Positions 15,836-24,376 of a stretch of 43,676 nt of DNA are shown one piece after another (the first letter of the stretch is position 1; every line of letters begins with the position of its first letter). Location of the stretch: NCBI GenBank assembly GCA_903884535.1, contig CAISEZ010000041.1:1-43676 (forward strand), in the 5' to 3' direction. A model generated the notes under the pieces. That model did no database searches, was not told the DNA's origin, and saw only the letters and a list, made by a program, of their open reading frames with translations. The translations under genes and the position numbers were made by a program. Origin of the DNA: an uncultured Verrucomicrobia subdivision 3 bacterium. GTDB taxonomy: Bacteria > Verrucomicrobiota > Verrucomicrobiia > Limisphaerales > UBA11358.

Positions 15836-16606
15836 TTAGTTTTTCGTGACGCGTTTGAGACCGGCTTGCGCCAGACCATCCTGCGGATGCAGCGCCAGCG
15901 CTTTGCGGAAATAATTTTCCGCCTCGGTCCGCTGCCCTAACTTTTCGTAGGAGGACCCGATGAAGGTCAGGCAACTGTCATGGCCCCAGCGTGGTTCCAA
16001 CGGGGCCGCCGGCACCTTGGCCTCCGCCTCAAAAAGTTTTTCCGCGACGAGCAAGGTCGTGAGGGCTTCGCGTCGGGAAGCATTTCTCATTGCGGTGTAA
16101 AACTGGCTTGTGCCGATTAAATATTGCACGCGCGGATTTGCTGCCCCATTGGTCAGCGCGAGTTTGAATTCCCGTTCCGCGCGGGGACCGAGCCACACGG
16201 CGCGGAGAATGTTTTCACTGATCTTCATGCCATAAAGCGTGCCCAGCAAGGCATGGCTTTCCGCGTGGCGGCTGTCCAATTTCACGGCTTGCGTCAGCGC
16301 TTCCACCGCGGCATCCAGCGCGGTTTCGGCGTTGAGTTTGTTTCGGGTGCTGGCCGGCAATCCCAGCAATTGCAGCATCCGATGAAACTCGGCGGCTCCC
16401 AGCCAATAATAGTTTGTCGCCGTAGCCGAAGTATTCGTGCAGGCTTGCTGGCAAAGGTTCACCGCCGTGGTGAAGCGCGCGTCATCCCATTCTTTATAGG
16501 CGTTGGTGAATTCCACGATACCCACCCGGGTGAGCTTGTCCGCCTCCGGATTTGCATGCGCGCAGGGCGTGGCCAGCACCAGCAGGAAGGCTAAAACACG
16601 AATCAT
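15836..16606 (-). CDS. Exported TPR protein heading the crtPQO operon
   Basis: The ATG at 16606 gives 256 residues with a signal peptide (MIRVLAFLLVLATPCAHA, probable cleavage before NPEAD). The mature protein contains several TPR-like helical repeats, for example YYWLGAAEFHRML, AVKLDSRHAESHALLGTLYG, and a clear final TPR in YEKLGQRTEAENYFRKALAL. The longer in-frame start at 16753 would overlap the divergent aldH gene and is rejected. TPR proteins are scaffolds; no role in carotenoid synthesis is known to me. Its stop is 2 bases before the crtP start, so it belongs to the operon and might help place or move the pigment at the membrane. Confidence 0.82.
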   Translation of the reverse strand: MIRVLAFLLVLATPCAHANPEADKLTRVGIVEFTNAYKEWDDARFTTAVNLCQQACTNTSATATNYYWLGAAEFHRMLQLLGLPASTRNKLNAETALDAAVEALTQAVKLDSRHAESHALLGTLYGMKISENILRAVWLGPRAEREFKLALTNGAANPRVQYLIGTSQFYTAMRNASRREALTTLLVAEKLFEAEAKVPAAPLEPRWGHDSCLTFIGSSYEKLGQRTEAENYFRKALALHPQDGLAQAGLKRVTKN

Positions 16607-16652
16607 CACTTGACGAAGTATTGACAGGCAGGACAACGTAGCCAAGTCATTT

Positions 16653-18035
16653 ATGAATTTTGCGGACACCGTTTTGTGCCAGCGCACCTTTTTCGAAACC
16701 GGCGCGACCCGCGCGCTGGAATTCCGGCGGTCGCAACTCCAAAAACTTTCCACCGCGCTGGAGCGGCATGAATCCAGCCTGCTCGCCGCGCTGCAGGCGG
16801 ATCTGCGGAAATCTCCCTTCGAAGGCTACGCAACGGAACTGGGCCTGTTGCAGGCGGAAATCCGCCACGCGCTGAAAAATCTTTCTCGCTGGGCCGCGCC
16901 GGTGCGCTGCCGGACGCCGTGGTTTGTCGCCCCGGCGCGGGGTTGGGTGCAGCTGGAACCGTTCGGCGTGGCGTTGATCCTCGGCCCCTGGAATTATCCG
17001 GTGCAACTGCTGCTCGCGCCGTTGGTGAGCGCCATCGCCGCGGGAAATTGCGCGGTGCTCAAACCGTCCGAACTCGCGCCGCGCACGGCGGAAGCCATCA
17101 CCGCCCTGGTGCGGGAAACGTTTGCAGAAAAATTTATTACGGTCGCCAACGGCGGCGCGGACGTCGCCGAGGCCTTGTTGCGCGAGCAGTTCGACAAAAT
17201 CTTTTTCACGGGCAGCACGCGGGTCGGGCGGGCAGTCATGGCGGCGGCGGCGCAGCACCTCACGCCGGTGACCCTGGAACTGGGCGGCAAATGTCCGGTG
17301 ATCGTGTGTGCCGATGCCGCGGTCGAACAGGCGGCCCGGCGAATTGTCTGGGGAAAATTCATGAATGCCGGCCAAACCTGTGTCGCGCCGGATTTTGTCC
17401 TGGTGCAGCGCGACGTGCAGGATGCGTTCGTCGCCGCTCTCAAAAAAAACGTGCTGGAGTTTTATGGCGCGGACGCCAGCCAGAGCACGGATTACGGGCG
17501 CATCGTCAATAAGCGGCATTTCGAGCGGCTGGTGAATTATCTGCGCGACGGCAAAATTGTTCATGGCGGCGAATACGACGTGAAAGATTTATTTCTCGCG
17601 CCAACGATTTTAACCGAGGTTTTGCCGGAGTCGCCGGTGATGCAGGAGGAAATTTTCGGGCCGATTCTGCCGGTATTGACGTTTGACCAATTGGACGACG
17701 CGCTCGCACGCCTTCGCGGCAGGCCGACGCCATTGGCATTGTATATCTTTACCCGCAATCGCGCCATGGAAGCGCGCGTCCTGCAGGAGACACGTTCCGG
17801 CGGCGCGTGCGTGAACGATGTGGTGTCGCACATGGTCGGCACCGGCCTGCCGTTTGGCGGGCTGGGCGAAAGCGGCATGGGCGCGTATCACGGCCGTGCC
17901 GGGTTTGATGCCTGCTCGCATCAGCGTTCGGTCTTACGACGGGCGACGTGGCTGGATACGCCGTTCCGTTATCTACCGCCAAAAATTTCACTGGCGGGAT
18001 TGAAGCGGGCGCTGCGCGTTCTGCTGGGCGACTAA
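16653..18035 (+). CDS. aldH: Aldehyde dehydrogenase for carotenoid end-group oxidation (AldH/CrtNc type)
   Basis: The 460-residue NAD(P)-dependent enzyme matches class 3 aldehyde dehydrogenases: GPWNYPVQL near residue 110, FTGSTRVG near 187, catalytic base Glu in LELGGKCPV near 209, catalytic Cys in NAGQTCVAPD near 243, and EEIFGPILPV near 334. The C-terminal 50 residues contain a hydrophobic stretch as in membrane-associated members. In S. aureus AldH converts 4,4'-diaponeurosporenal to the acid but lies far from the crt genes; here it is divergent from crtP and upstream of crtN, 36 bases apart. The substrate is inferred from that context. Confidence 0.85.
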   Translation: MNFADTVLCQRTFFETGATRALEFRRSQLQKLSTALERHESSLLAALQADLRKSPFEGYATELGLLQAEIRHALKNLSRWAAPVRCRTPWFVAPARGWVQLEPFGVALILGPWNYPVQLLLAPLVSAIAAGNCAVLKPSELAPRTAEAITALVRETFAEKFITVANGGADVAEALLREQFDKIFFTGSTRVGRAVMAAAAQHLTPVTLELGGKCPVIVCADAAVEQAARRIVWGKFMNAGQTCVAPDFVLVQRDVQDAFVAALKKNVLEFYGADASQSTDYGRIVNKRHFERLVNYLRDGKIVHGGEYDVKDLFLAPTILTEVLPESPVMQEEIFGPILPVLTFDQLDDALARLRGRPTPLALYIFTRNRAMEARVLQETRSGGACVNDVVSHMVGTGLPFGGLGESGMGAYHGRAGFDACSHQRSVLRRATWLDTPFRYLPPKISLAGLKRALRVLLGD

Positions 18036-18071
18036 ACTTGCTCCGGGAAATTGTTTCGACAGAATAGTGCG

Positions 18072-19550
18072 ATGTCGCGACGCGTTATTATTATTGGAGC
18101 TGGGCCGGGCGGTTTGGCTTCGGCCATGTTGCTGGCCAAAGCTGGAGCGGAGGTCACCATTTTGGAAAAGCAGCCGCGCGTGGGCGGTCGGACCTCGCTG
18201 ATCGAAAGTGACGGGTATCGTTTCGACCTGGGCCCGACGTTTTTTCTTTATCCACAAATCTTGCAGGAAATTTTCCAGGAAGTCGGCCGCGACATGTTCC
18301 AGGAAATTCCGATGACCAAGCTCGATCCGCAATACCGCATCACCTTTGGCGCGGGCGGCGAGTTGAACGCGACGCCGGATCTCGAACGCATGGTGACTGA
18401 GATTGCGAAGCTGTCGCCGGCGGACGCGCAAGGGTTCCGGCGATTCATGGAATACAACCGCGTTAAGCTGGAGAAATTCGCGCCGTGTCTGCAGACGCCG
18501 TTTCCGGGGTGGTCGAGCTTGCTCAACCTGCGGCTGCTGGCGGTGCTCCCTTTTTTGAAACCGTGGAAGTCGCTGCACGCGGAGCTGGCCGGTTATTTCA
18601 AAGATCCGCGCCTGCAACTCGCGTTCACGTTTCAATCAAAATATCTCGGCATGTCACCATTCCAGTGTCCGAGCCTGTTTTCCATCCTGTCGTTCCTCGA
18701 ATACGAGCACGGCGTCTGGCACCCAACCGGCGGCTGCAATTCCATCTCGCGCAACATGGCGCGCGTGGCGCAGGAACTCGGCGTTAAAATCCAGCTCAAC
18801 ACGGCAGTGGAGGAAATTTTATTTGAAGGCCGGCGTGCCGTGGGCGTGCGCACCGCGCTGGGCGAACAGCGGGCCGATGCCGTGATGGTCAACGCTGATT
18901 TCGCCAACGCCATCACCAAGCTCGTGCCCAACAAACTGCGCCACCGCTGGAGCGACGCGAAGGTGGCGAAGAAAGATTTTTCCTGCTCGACGTTCATGCT
19001 GTATCTCGGCGTGGAAGGAAAGTTCGACCATCTGGCGCATCACAATATTTACGTCGCGAAGGATTATCGCCGCAATCTCGACGAGATCGAACGACAGCAC
19101 ATTTTGTCCGAAGATCCATCCTTCTACGTCGAGAATCCGGTGCGCACGGACACCTCGATGGCCCCTCCCGGTCACAGCTCGTTATATGTGCTGCTGCCAG
19201 TGACGCACCAGCATCCCAACGTGGACTGGAACCAAGAGCGTGCACGGTATCGTGGCGTGGCGCTGCGTCAGCTTGAAAAACTCGGCGTCACGGATCTCGA
19301 GAAACGCATTCGTTTCGAGCGCGTGGTGACGCCGGCGGATTGGGAAGGCAAGCTGGATATTTATCGTGGCGCGACCTTCAACCTGTCGCACAGCTTCGCG
19401 CAAATGCTGCACCTGCGCCCGCGAAACCGCTTCGAGGAATTCGACCGCATGTATCTCGTCGGCGGCGGCACGCATCCGGGCAGCGGCCTCCCGGTCATTT
19501 TCGAGTCGGCGCGCATTAGCTCGAAGCTGTTGCTGGAGGATTTGAATTGA
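18072..19550 (+). CDS. crtN: CrtN-type C30 carotenoid desaturase (CrtI/CrtN family)
   Basis: The 492-residue flavoprotein starts at the ATG at 18072, directly before the FAD motif IIIGAGPGGLASAMLL. Further family marks are DGYRFDLGPTFFLYP near residue 49, PTGGCNSISRNMARVA near 218, DFSCSTFMLYLGVEG near 300 and the C-terminal GGGTHPGSGLPVIFESA near 467, which is the CrtI/CrtN signature. It is distinct from the CrtP paralogue at 14355-15833. It would introduce conjugated double bonds into a C30 backbone (dehydrosqualene or squalene). It follows aldH on the same strand. Confidence 0.87.
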   Translation: MSRRVIIIGAGPGGLASAMLLAKAGAEVTILEKQPRVGGRTSLIESDGYRFDLGPTFFLYPQILQEIFQEVGRDMFQEIPMTKLDPQYRITFGAGGELNATPDLERMVTEIAKLSPADAQGFRRFMEYNRVKLEKFAPCLQTPFPGWSSLLNLRLLAVLPFLKPWKSLHAELAGYFKDPRLQLAFTFQSKYLGMSPFQCPSLFSILSFLEYEHGVWHPTGGCNSISRNMARVAQELGVKIQLNTAVEEILFEGRRAVGVRTALGEQRADAVMVNADFANAITKLVPNKLRHRWSDAKVAKKDFSCSTFMLYLGVEGKFDHLAHHNIYVAKDYRRNLDEIERQHILSEDPSFYVENPVRTDTSMAPPGHSSLYVLLPVTHQHPNVDWNQERARYRGVALRQLEKLGVTDLEKRIRFERVVTPADWEGKLDIYRGATFNLSHSFAQMLHLRPRNRFEEFDRMYLVGGGTHPGSGLPVIFESARISSKLLLEDLN

Positions 19551-19595
19551 AACGATCATTGCTTTAAAGCTGCGCCATAATTTTTCTCGATCACG

Positions 19596-20048
19596 ATGCG
19601 TATCCGCGAATTTTCCGCTGAACTCTGGCTGCCGCTGCCACCGGAGGAATTATTTCCGTTCTTCGCTAATGCCGCCAACCTCGACGCGCTCACGCCGCCG
19701 TGGCTGAATTTTAAGATCGTCACGCCGCCGCCCATTGCGATGCGCGAAGGCGCTCTGATTGATTATCGACTGCGCGTGCGCGGTCTGCCGCTGCGTTGGC
19801 GGACGCGTATCAACCTCTGGCAGCCGCCGCACCGCTTCGTGGACGAGCAAATCCGCGGCCCTTACCGGCAGTGGATTCACGAACACACGTTCGAGGCGCG
19901 CGACGGCGGCACGCTGGCGCGCGACCAGGTCAGTTACGCCGTTCCGTTTGATTTCCTCGTGCATCGCTGGCTCGTGCGGCCGGACGTGGAAAAAATCTTC
20001 GGCTATCGCGCGCAGGAATTACGCAAACAATTTCCAAAACGGCCGTGA
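19596..20048 (+). CDS. SRPBCC (START-like) ligand-binding protein
   Basis: The 150-residue protein has a helix-grip fold pattern: FSAELWLPLPPEELFPFFAN at the start, then LDALTPPWLNFKIVTP, WRTRINLWQPPHRFVDEQIRGPYRQWIHEHTF in the middle, and a C-terminal helix with EKIFGYRAQELRKQF. This subgroup is often found next to photolyase genes or epimerase genes in bacteria; function is unknown, but binding of a hydrophobic ligand is expected. The stop overlaps the GTG start of the photolyase gene by 4 bases, so the two are translationally coupled. A carotenoid-binding role is conceivable from the crtN neighbour but unproven. Confidence 0.85.
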   Translation: MRIREFSAELWLPLPPEELFPFFANAANLDALTPPWLNFKIVTPPPIAMREGALIDYRLRVRGLPLRWRTRINLWQPPHRFVDEQIRGPYRQWIHEHTFEARDGGTLARDQVSYAVPFDFLVHRWLVRPDVEKIFGYRAQELRKQFPKRP

Positions 20049-21496
20049 ACGCACCGGTTGCCATCCTTTGGTTGCGGCAGGATTTTCGCCTGGCGGACAA
20101 TCCCGCTTTGGAAGCCGCCGTAAATTACGGCGCGGTCGTGCCGGTGTTCATTTTCGCGCCCGACGAAGAAGCTCCGTGGCAACCGGGCGGCGCAGCCAAT
20201 TGGTGGTTGCACCAATCGTTGCGCTCGCTCGACACGCAATTGCGTGAACTGGGCTCGCGGCTAGTCATTCGCCGCGGCCCGACACTCGAAGCTTTAAGCA
20301 CGCTGGCGAAGGAAACCGGCGCGACGGCGGTATTTTGGAATCGCCGCTACGAACCCGCCGTCATCGCGCGTGATGCCAAGGTAAAAGCCGCGCTGCACGG
20401 TGACGGTGTGAAAGCGGAGAGCTTCAACGCTGGGCTGTTGCACGAGCCGTGGACAATCCGCAACCAAAGTGGCAAGCCTTTCCAAGTTTTCACGCCGTTT
20501 TGGAAACATTGCCTGCACGAACCCGATCCCGCCGCGCCGCTAACTGCGCCAAAAAAAATTCCCGCGCCCGTGAAGTGGCCGAAGTCGCTCGCGTTGGATG
20601 AACTGGAACTGGAACCAAAAATCAACTGGTCTGAAGGAATGCGTGCGGCCTGGCAACCGGGTGAGGCTGACGCGGCGGAAAATCTAAAAAAGTTTCTCAC
20701 GCAGGCGTTCAATGTTTATTCAGAGCAGCGCAACCGCCCGGATGTCGTCGGCACGTCACGCTTGTCACCGCATTTGCATTTCGGTGAAATCAGCCCGCGC
20801 CAAATCTGGCATGGCTTGCGGGCAATGGCCGTAAAACGGGGATTACCCACGGCCAGTTGGCGCAACTCGCAATTTCTTGCTGAAGTTTGCTGGCGGGAAT
20901 TTGCGCATCACCTGTTATTTTATTTTCCGCATACGCCGACCGAGCCGCTGCGGCCGCAGTTCGGAAAATTCGCCTGGCGCAAAGACGCGGCGCAACTGCG
21001 CGTCTGGCAGCGGGGACAAACCGGCTACCCGATTGTGGATGCAGGAATGCGCGAGTCGTGGACGACGGGTTGGATGCACAATCGCGTGCGGATGATCGTT
21101 GCGAGTTTTCTCGTGAAGGATTTGCTGCTGCCGTGGCAGGACGGCGCGAGGTGGTTTTGGGACACGCTCGTGGACGCCGACCTCGCGCAAAACACGCTTG
21201 GTTGGCAATGGACCGCCGGCTGCGGCGCGGATGCCGCACCGTATTTCCGCATTTTCAATCCCGTGAGCCAGGGCGAAAAATTTGATCCGCATGGCGATTA
21301 CGTCCGCCGCTGGTGTCCGGAACTGGCGAACCTTGCCGGTAAATGGATTCACCAGCCACACACCGCGCCGCCGGAAATTCTGCGCGCCGCCGGAGTGGAA
21401 CTGGGGCGCACGTATCCGAAACCGGTGGTGGATCACGCCGCCGCCCGCGCCGCCGCCCTGCAGGCTTTCGCGCGGATCAAATCGGTGGCAAGCTGA
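20045..21496 (+). CDS. phrB: Class I deoxyribodipyrimidine photolyase
   Basis: The GTG start at 20045 overlaps the previous stop. The 483-residue protein begins with the antenna-binding Rossmann domain (AILWLRQDFRLADNPAL), and the C-terminal FAD domain carries TSRLSPHLHFGEISPR near residue 239, WREFAHHLLFYFP near 283, TGYPIVDAGMRE near 329, WMHNRVRMIVASFLVKDLLL near 345 and DADLAQNTLGWQWTAGCG near 380. All are typical of class I CPD photolyases, which repair UV dimers using blue light. Length is normal. Placement after carotenoid genes fits a light-exposed organism. Confidence 0.93.
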   Translation: MNAPVAILWLRQDFRLADNPALEAAVNYGAVVPVFIFAPDEEAPWQPGGAANWWLHQSLRSLDTQLRELGSRLVIRRGPTLEALSTLAKETGATAVFWNRRYEPAVIARDAKVKAALHGDGVKAESFNAGLLHEPWTIRNQSGKPFQVFTPFWKHCLHEPDPAAPLTAPKKIPAPVKWPKSLALDELELEPKINWSEGMRAAWQPGEADAAENLKKFLTQAFNVYSEQRNRPDVVGTSRLSPHLHFGEISPRQIWHGLRAMAVKRGLPTASWRNSQFLAEVCWREFAHHLLFYFPHTPTEPLRPQFGKFAWRKDAAQLRVWQRGQTGYPIVDAGMRESWTTGWMHNRVRMIVASFLVKDLLLPWQDGARWFWDTLVDADLAQNTLGWQWTAGCGADAAPYFRIFNPVSQGEKFDPHGDYVRRWCPELANLAGKWIHQPHTAPPEILRAAGVELGRTYPKPVVDHAAARAAALQAFARIKSVAS

Positions 21497-21501
21497 ACCC
21501 A

Positions 21502-22005
21502 ATGATGACCGAGAATAACTCCCCCATCCATGCCGACGTTCGCATCGGCCACGTGCATTTAAAAGTGGCCGACCTTGAACGCGCGCTGAAATTTTACTGC
21601 GGCGTGCTGGGATTTGAATTGCAGCAGCGGTTCGGCTCGCAGGCGGCGTTCATTTCGGCGGGCGGTTATCATCATCACATCGGGCTGAACACTTGGGAGA
21701 GCGCGGGCGGTTCGCCGCCGCCGCCGCGCAGCACCGGGCTTTATCATGTGGCCGTTCTTTATCCCACGCGGGCCGCGCTGGCGGATGCGTTGCGCCGACT
21801 GGTCAAAGCCGGCGTCGAACTGGACGGCGCGGCGGATCACGGCGTGAGCGAAGCGCTTTATCTTCGCGATCCCGACGGCAATGGCCTGGAACTTTATCTG
21901 GACCGGCCGGTGGAAAAATGGCCGCGCACACCCGGCGGCGAACTCGCGATGTTCACCCGCGCGCTGGATTTGGACGCACTGCTATCGGAAGCTCCGTCAG
22001 CTTGA
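21502..22005 (+). CDS. VOC-family (glyoxalase/extradiol dioxygenase-like) protein
   Basis: The start is one of two adjacent ATGs at 21502/21505, 5 bases after the photolyase stop; it gives 167 residues. Two beta-alpha-beta-beta-beta modules are visible. Candidate metal ligands are His in IGHVHLKVADLERAL, His in TGLYHVAVLYPTR and Glu in DPDGNGLELYLDRP. The family includes glyoxalase I and catechol 2,3-dioxygenase-like proteins; a gene of this type often appears as yfmG/CatE-like in Bacillus. The substrate is unknown. The last 9 bases overlap the 3' end of the convergent rsmH gene. Confidence 0.82.
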   Translation: MMTENNSPIHADVRIGHVHLKVADLERALKFYCGVLGFELQQRFGSQAAFISAGGYHHHIGLNTWESAGGSPPPPRSTGLYHVAVLYPTRAALADALRRLVKAGVELDGAADHGVSEALYLRDPDGNGLELYLDRPVEKWPRTPGGELAMFTRALDLDALLSEAPSA

Positions 22006-23049
22006 GCGCTGCGCCCAGCGCAGCTTGGCCGGCGCGGAACGCGGATTGGAGTTTTGTTCCTCTGGCGTCGCGCGGATGACTTCCTCCGCGATCGCGGAAT
22101 AAATCCCGTTCCACAAACCGGATTGAAAACTTTTTTTCACCCGCCGGTCTTCGCCGGAATGAAACGTCAAAATCGCCACGCGCCCGCCGGGCTTCAGGCA
22201 CGCCGGCAAGTTTCTCAACAAAGTTTCCAGCGCGGAAAACTCGTCGTTCACCGCGATGCGCAGCGCCTGAAACACGCGGCGGATGTGGAGGTGGCCGTCT
22301 TCCTTGGCCACATACGGCAGCGCGGCGCGGATGGCGTCGGCCAGCTCGTGCGTGGTCGCGAATTTTTTCCCGGCAAGCGCCACGCCGAGCTGAACCGCTT
22401 TCGGCTCGTCAGCATTTTCCGAAAGCAAATGCGCCAGCGCCTCCGGTTTGATTTTTTCCACCAGCGCCGAAACCGGCTGGCCGCGCTGCGGATTCATGCG
22501 CATGTCAAGCGGCCCGGAAAACTTCACGGAAAAGCCGCGCGCGGGATCGTCAATCTGCATCGAGGAAACGCCGAGGTCGGCGAGAATCAAATCCGCGCCG
22601 GAAATATTTTGCGCCGCGAGCACCTGCGGCAGACCGGCGAAATTGCTGCGGTGCGTGGTGAAAACCGTTTCATCAAAACCGAGCGCCCGCAGTCGCGCTT
22701 CGGTCTTCGGCAGTTCGAGCGGGTCATGGTCGAGGCCTAGCAATTTTCCGCCGGGCGAAATTTTGGCGAGAATTTCCTGCGCATGGCCGCCATAGCCGAG
22801 CGTGCAGTCTGCCGCGATGTCGCCGGGCTTGGGCGCGAGCACCTCCAGAATCTCCGCGACCATGATTGGCCGGTGCGTGCCCGCCGGCGTTTTGCCGGAG
22901 GCAATGACCTTGGCGACGGTTTCGGCATATTGATCCGGATTCAGTTCCTTGTATTTCTCGTCAAAGCGGCGCGGATTTTTCCCCGCATAACGCACCCGGC
23001 GTTTGTGTGGTGCTGGGGCATCGGGATTCGGAACAGTTTCGTCAGACAT
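21997..23049 (-). CDS. rsmH: 16S rRNA (cytosine-1402-N4) methyltransferase RsmH
   Basis: The 350-residue protein contains the full RsmH domain: HRPIMVAEILEVL near residue 59, motif I DCTLGYGGHAQEIL near 81, GLDHDPLEL near 104, DLILADLGVSSMQID near 153, GPLDMRMNP near 179 and ILTFHSGEDRRVKKSF near 294. It methylates N4 of C1402 in 16S rRNA. There is an unusual charged N-terminal extension of about 55 residues (PNPDAPAPHKRRVRYAGKNP). None of the usual dcw neighbours (mraZ, ftsL, ftsI, mur genes) is present, so the gene has left that cluster. It converges on the VOC gene and diverges from the flavoprotein gene. Confidence 0.93.
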   Translation of the reverse strand: MSDETVPNPDAPAPHKRRVRYAGKNPRRFDEKYKELNPDQYAETVAKVIASGKTPAGTHRPIMVAEILEVLAPKPGDIAADCTLGYGGHAQEILAKISPGGKLLGLDHDPLELPKTEARLRALGFDETVFTTHRSNFAGLPQVLAAQNISGADLILADLGVSSMQIDDPARGFSVKFSGPLDMRMNPQRGQPVSALVEKIKPEALAHLLSENADEPKAVQLGVALAGKKFATTHELADAIRAALPYVAKEDGHLHIRRVFQALRIAVNDEFSALETLLRNLPACLKPGGRVAILTFHSGEDRRVKKSFQSGLWNGIYSAIAEEVIRATPEEQNSNPRSAPAKLRWAQRSS

Positions 23050-23127
23050 GACGGAGGAGCTTGCCCTAAATTCGCCTCTGCTGCGAGAAAGTTTCGCAAC
23101 GCGGCGGCGTTCGTGTAATTTCTCCGG

Positions 23128-24345
23128 ATGAATTCACGGCATGTCATTGTGGTCGGCGGCGGGGCGGCGGGATTTTTCGCGGCCATTGCGGCGGCGGAGC
23201 TGGGCGCGCAAGTGACGCTACTGGAAAAAACCGCGCGCTTTCTCGACAAGGTCCGAATTTCCGGCGGCGGCCGGTGCAACGTGACGCACGCCTGTTTCGA
23301 GCCGCGCGAATTTGCCACGCGCTATCCGCGCGGCGAACGCGCGCTGCTCGCGCCCTTCCAAAAATTTTCCGCGCGCGACACGGTGCTGTGGTTCGCCGCG
23401 CGCGGTGTGACGTTGAAAACGGAAAAGGACGGCCGGATGTTTCCCACCACGGATTCGTCGCAGACCATTGTGGACTGCCTGATGGCGGCGGCGGAAAAAG
23501 TTGGCGTGAAACTGCGGCAGAACTGCGGTGTGGAAAAAATTGCCAAAATCGCGGCTGGCGGATTTGAATTAAACCTGACCGGCGGCGAAAGGATTTCGTG
23601 CGACAAAGTGCTGCTGGCCACCGGCGGCTGCCGCGCGGCGGCGGGGGGCCAACTGGCGATTTCGCTGGGGCACACGCTTGAAACGCCGGTGCCGTCACTG
23701 TTCACGTTTCAAATCGAAGCACCCTGGCTGCGCTCGCTCGCCGGCGTGGCGGTCGAGGCGGAGGTCAGCGTGCCCGTGGCGAAACTGCGCGAAAGCGGGC
23801 CACTGCTGCTGACGCATTGGGGCTTGAGCGGTCCGGCGATTTTGAAGATGTCCGCCTGGGGCGCGCGGGCATTGCACGGATTGGATTACAAATTTCCGTT
23901 ATTCGTGAACTGGGTGCCGGATTTGAGCGTGGAAAAAATTGCGGCGGAACTGACGTCGCGTCGCCACAAGTTTCCCGCGAAATACATCGGCAACAATTCC
24001 TTCGCGCCGCTGCCGCTGCGGCTGTGGGAACAACTGGTGCTCGCGGCGGGCATTCCGCGCGAGACGCGCTGGTCGGTGGTCACGCGGGCGCAAATCCACA
24101 CGCTGACGCAGCAGTTGTCGCGCTCGGAATTTTCGGTATCGGGCAAGAGTTTGAACAAGGACGAATTCGTGACCTGCGGCGGCGTGAAGCTGGGCGAACT
24201 CAATTTCAAAACGATGGAAAGCAAGATTTGCCCCGGATTGTATTTCGCCGGCGAACTGCTCGATATTGACGGCGTGACCGGCGGTTTCAATTTTCAAGCG
24301 GCGTGGACGACAGGGTTTATCGCCGGCAGTGCGATGGCGGCTTGA
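23128..24345 (+). CDS. HI0933/BaiN-family FAD-dependent oxidoreductase
   Basis: The 405-residue flavoprotein has an N-terminal FAD motif VIVVGGGAAGFFAAIAAAE, the family hallmark SGGGRCNVTH near residue 50, LATGGCRAAAGG near 164 (NAD(P)-binding-like insertion), THWGLSGPAIL near 230, and C-terminal GELLDIDGVTGGFNFQAAWTTG. It belongs to the YhiN/HI0933 group, some of which reduce bile-acid or other enone intermediates; most have no known substrate. Its length is typical. The following zinc-ribbon gene starts 31 bases downstream and may share the transcript. Confidence 0.88.
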   Translation: MNSRHVIVVGGGAAGFFAAIAAAELGAQVTLLEKTARFLDKVRISGGGRCNVTHACFEPREFATRYPRGERALLAPFQKFSARDTVLWFAARGVTLKTEKDGRMFPTTDSSQTIVDCLMAAAEKVGVKLRQNCGVEKIAKIAAGGFELNLTGGERISCDKVLLATGGCRAAAGGQLAISLGHTLETPVPSLFTFQIEAPWLRSLAGVAVEAEVSVPVAKLRESGPLLLTHWGLSGPAILKMSAWGARALHGLDYKFPLFVNWVPDLSVEKIAAELTSRRHKFPAKYIGNNSFAPLPLRLWEQLVLAAGIPRETRWSVVTRAQIHTLTQQLSRSEFSVSGKSLNKDEFVTCGGVKLGELNFKTMESKICPGLYFAGELLDIDGVTGGFNFQAAWTTGFIAGSAMAA

Positions 24346-24376
24346 AATTATTCTGGTTGGCTGTATTTGATTAGCG

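Noticed and set aside
16607-16652. TTGACG and TTGACA in the gap between the divergent TPR and aldH genes as -35 boxes.
   Set aside because: No acceptable -10 lies at 16-18 bases on the plus strand before the aldH ATG; the promoter could not be placed.
12807-22005. Search for a CrtM/phytoene or squalene synthase gene in the carotenoid region.
   Set aside because: No frame shows the DxxxD prenyl-binding motifs; the TPR and SRPBCC proteins are clearly different folds.
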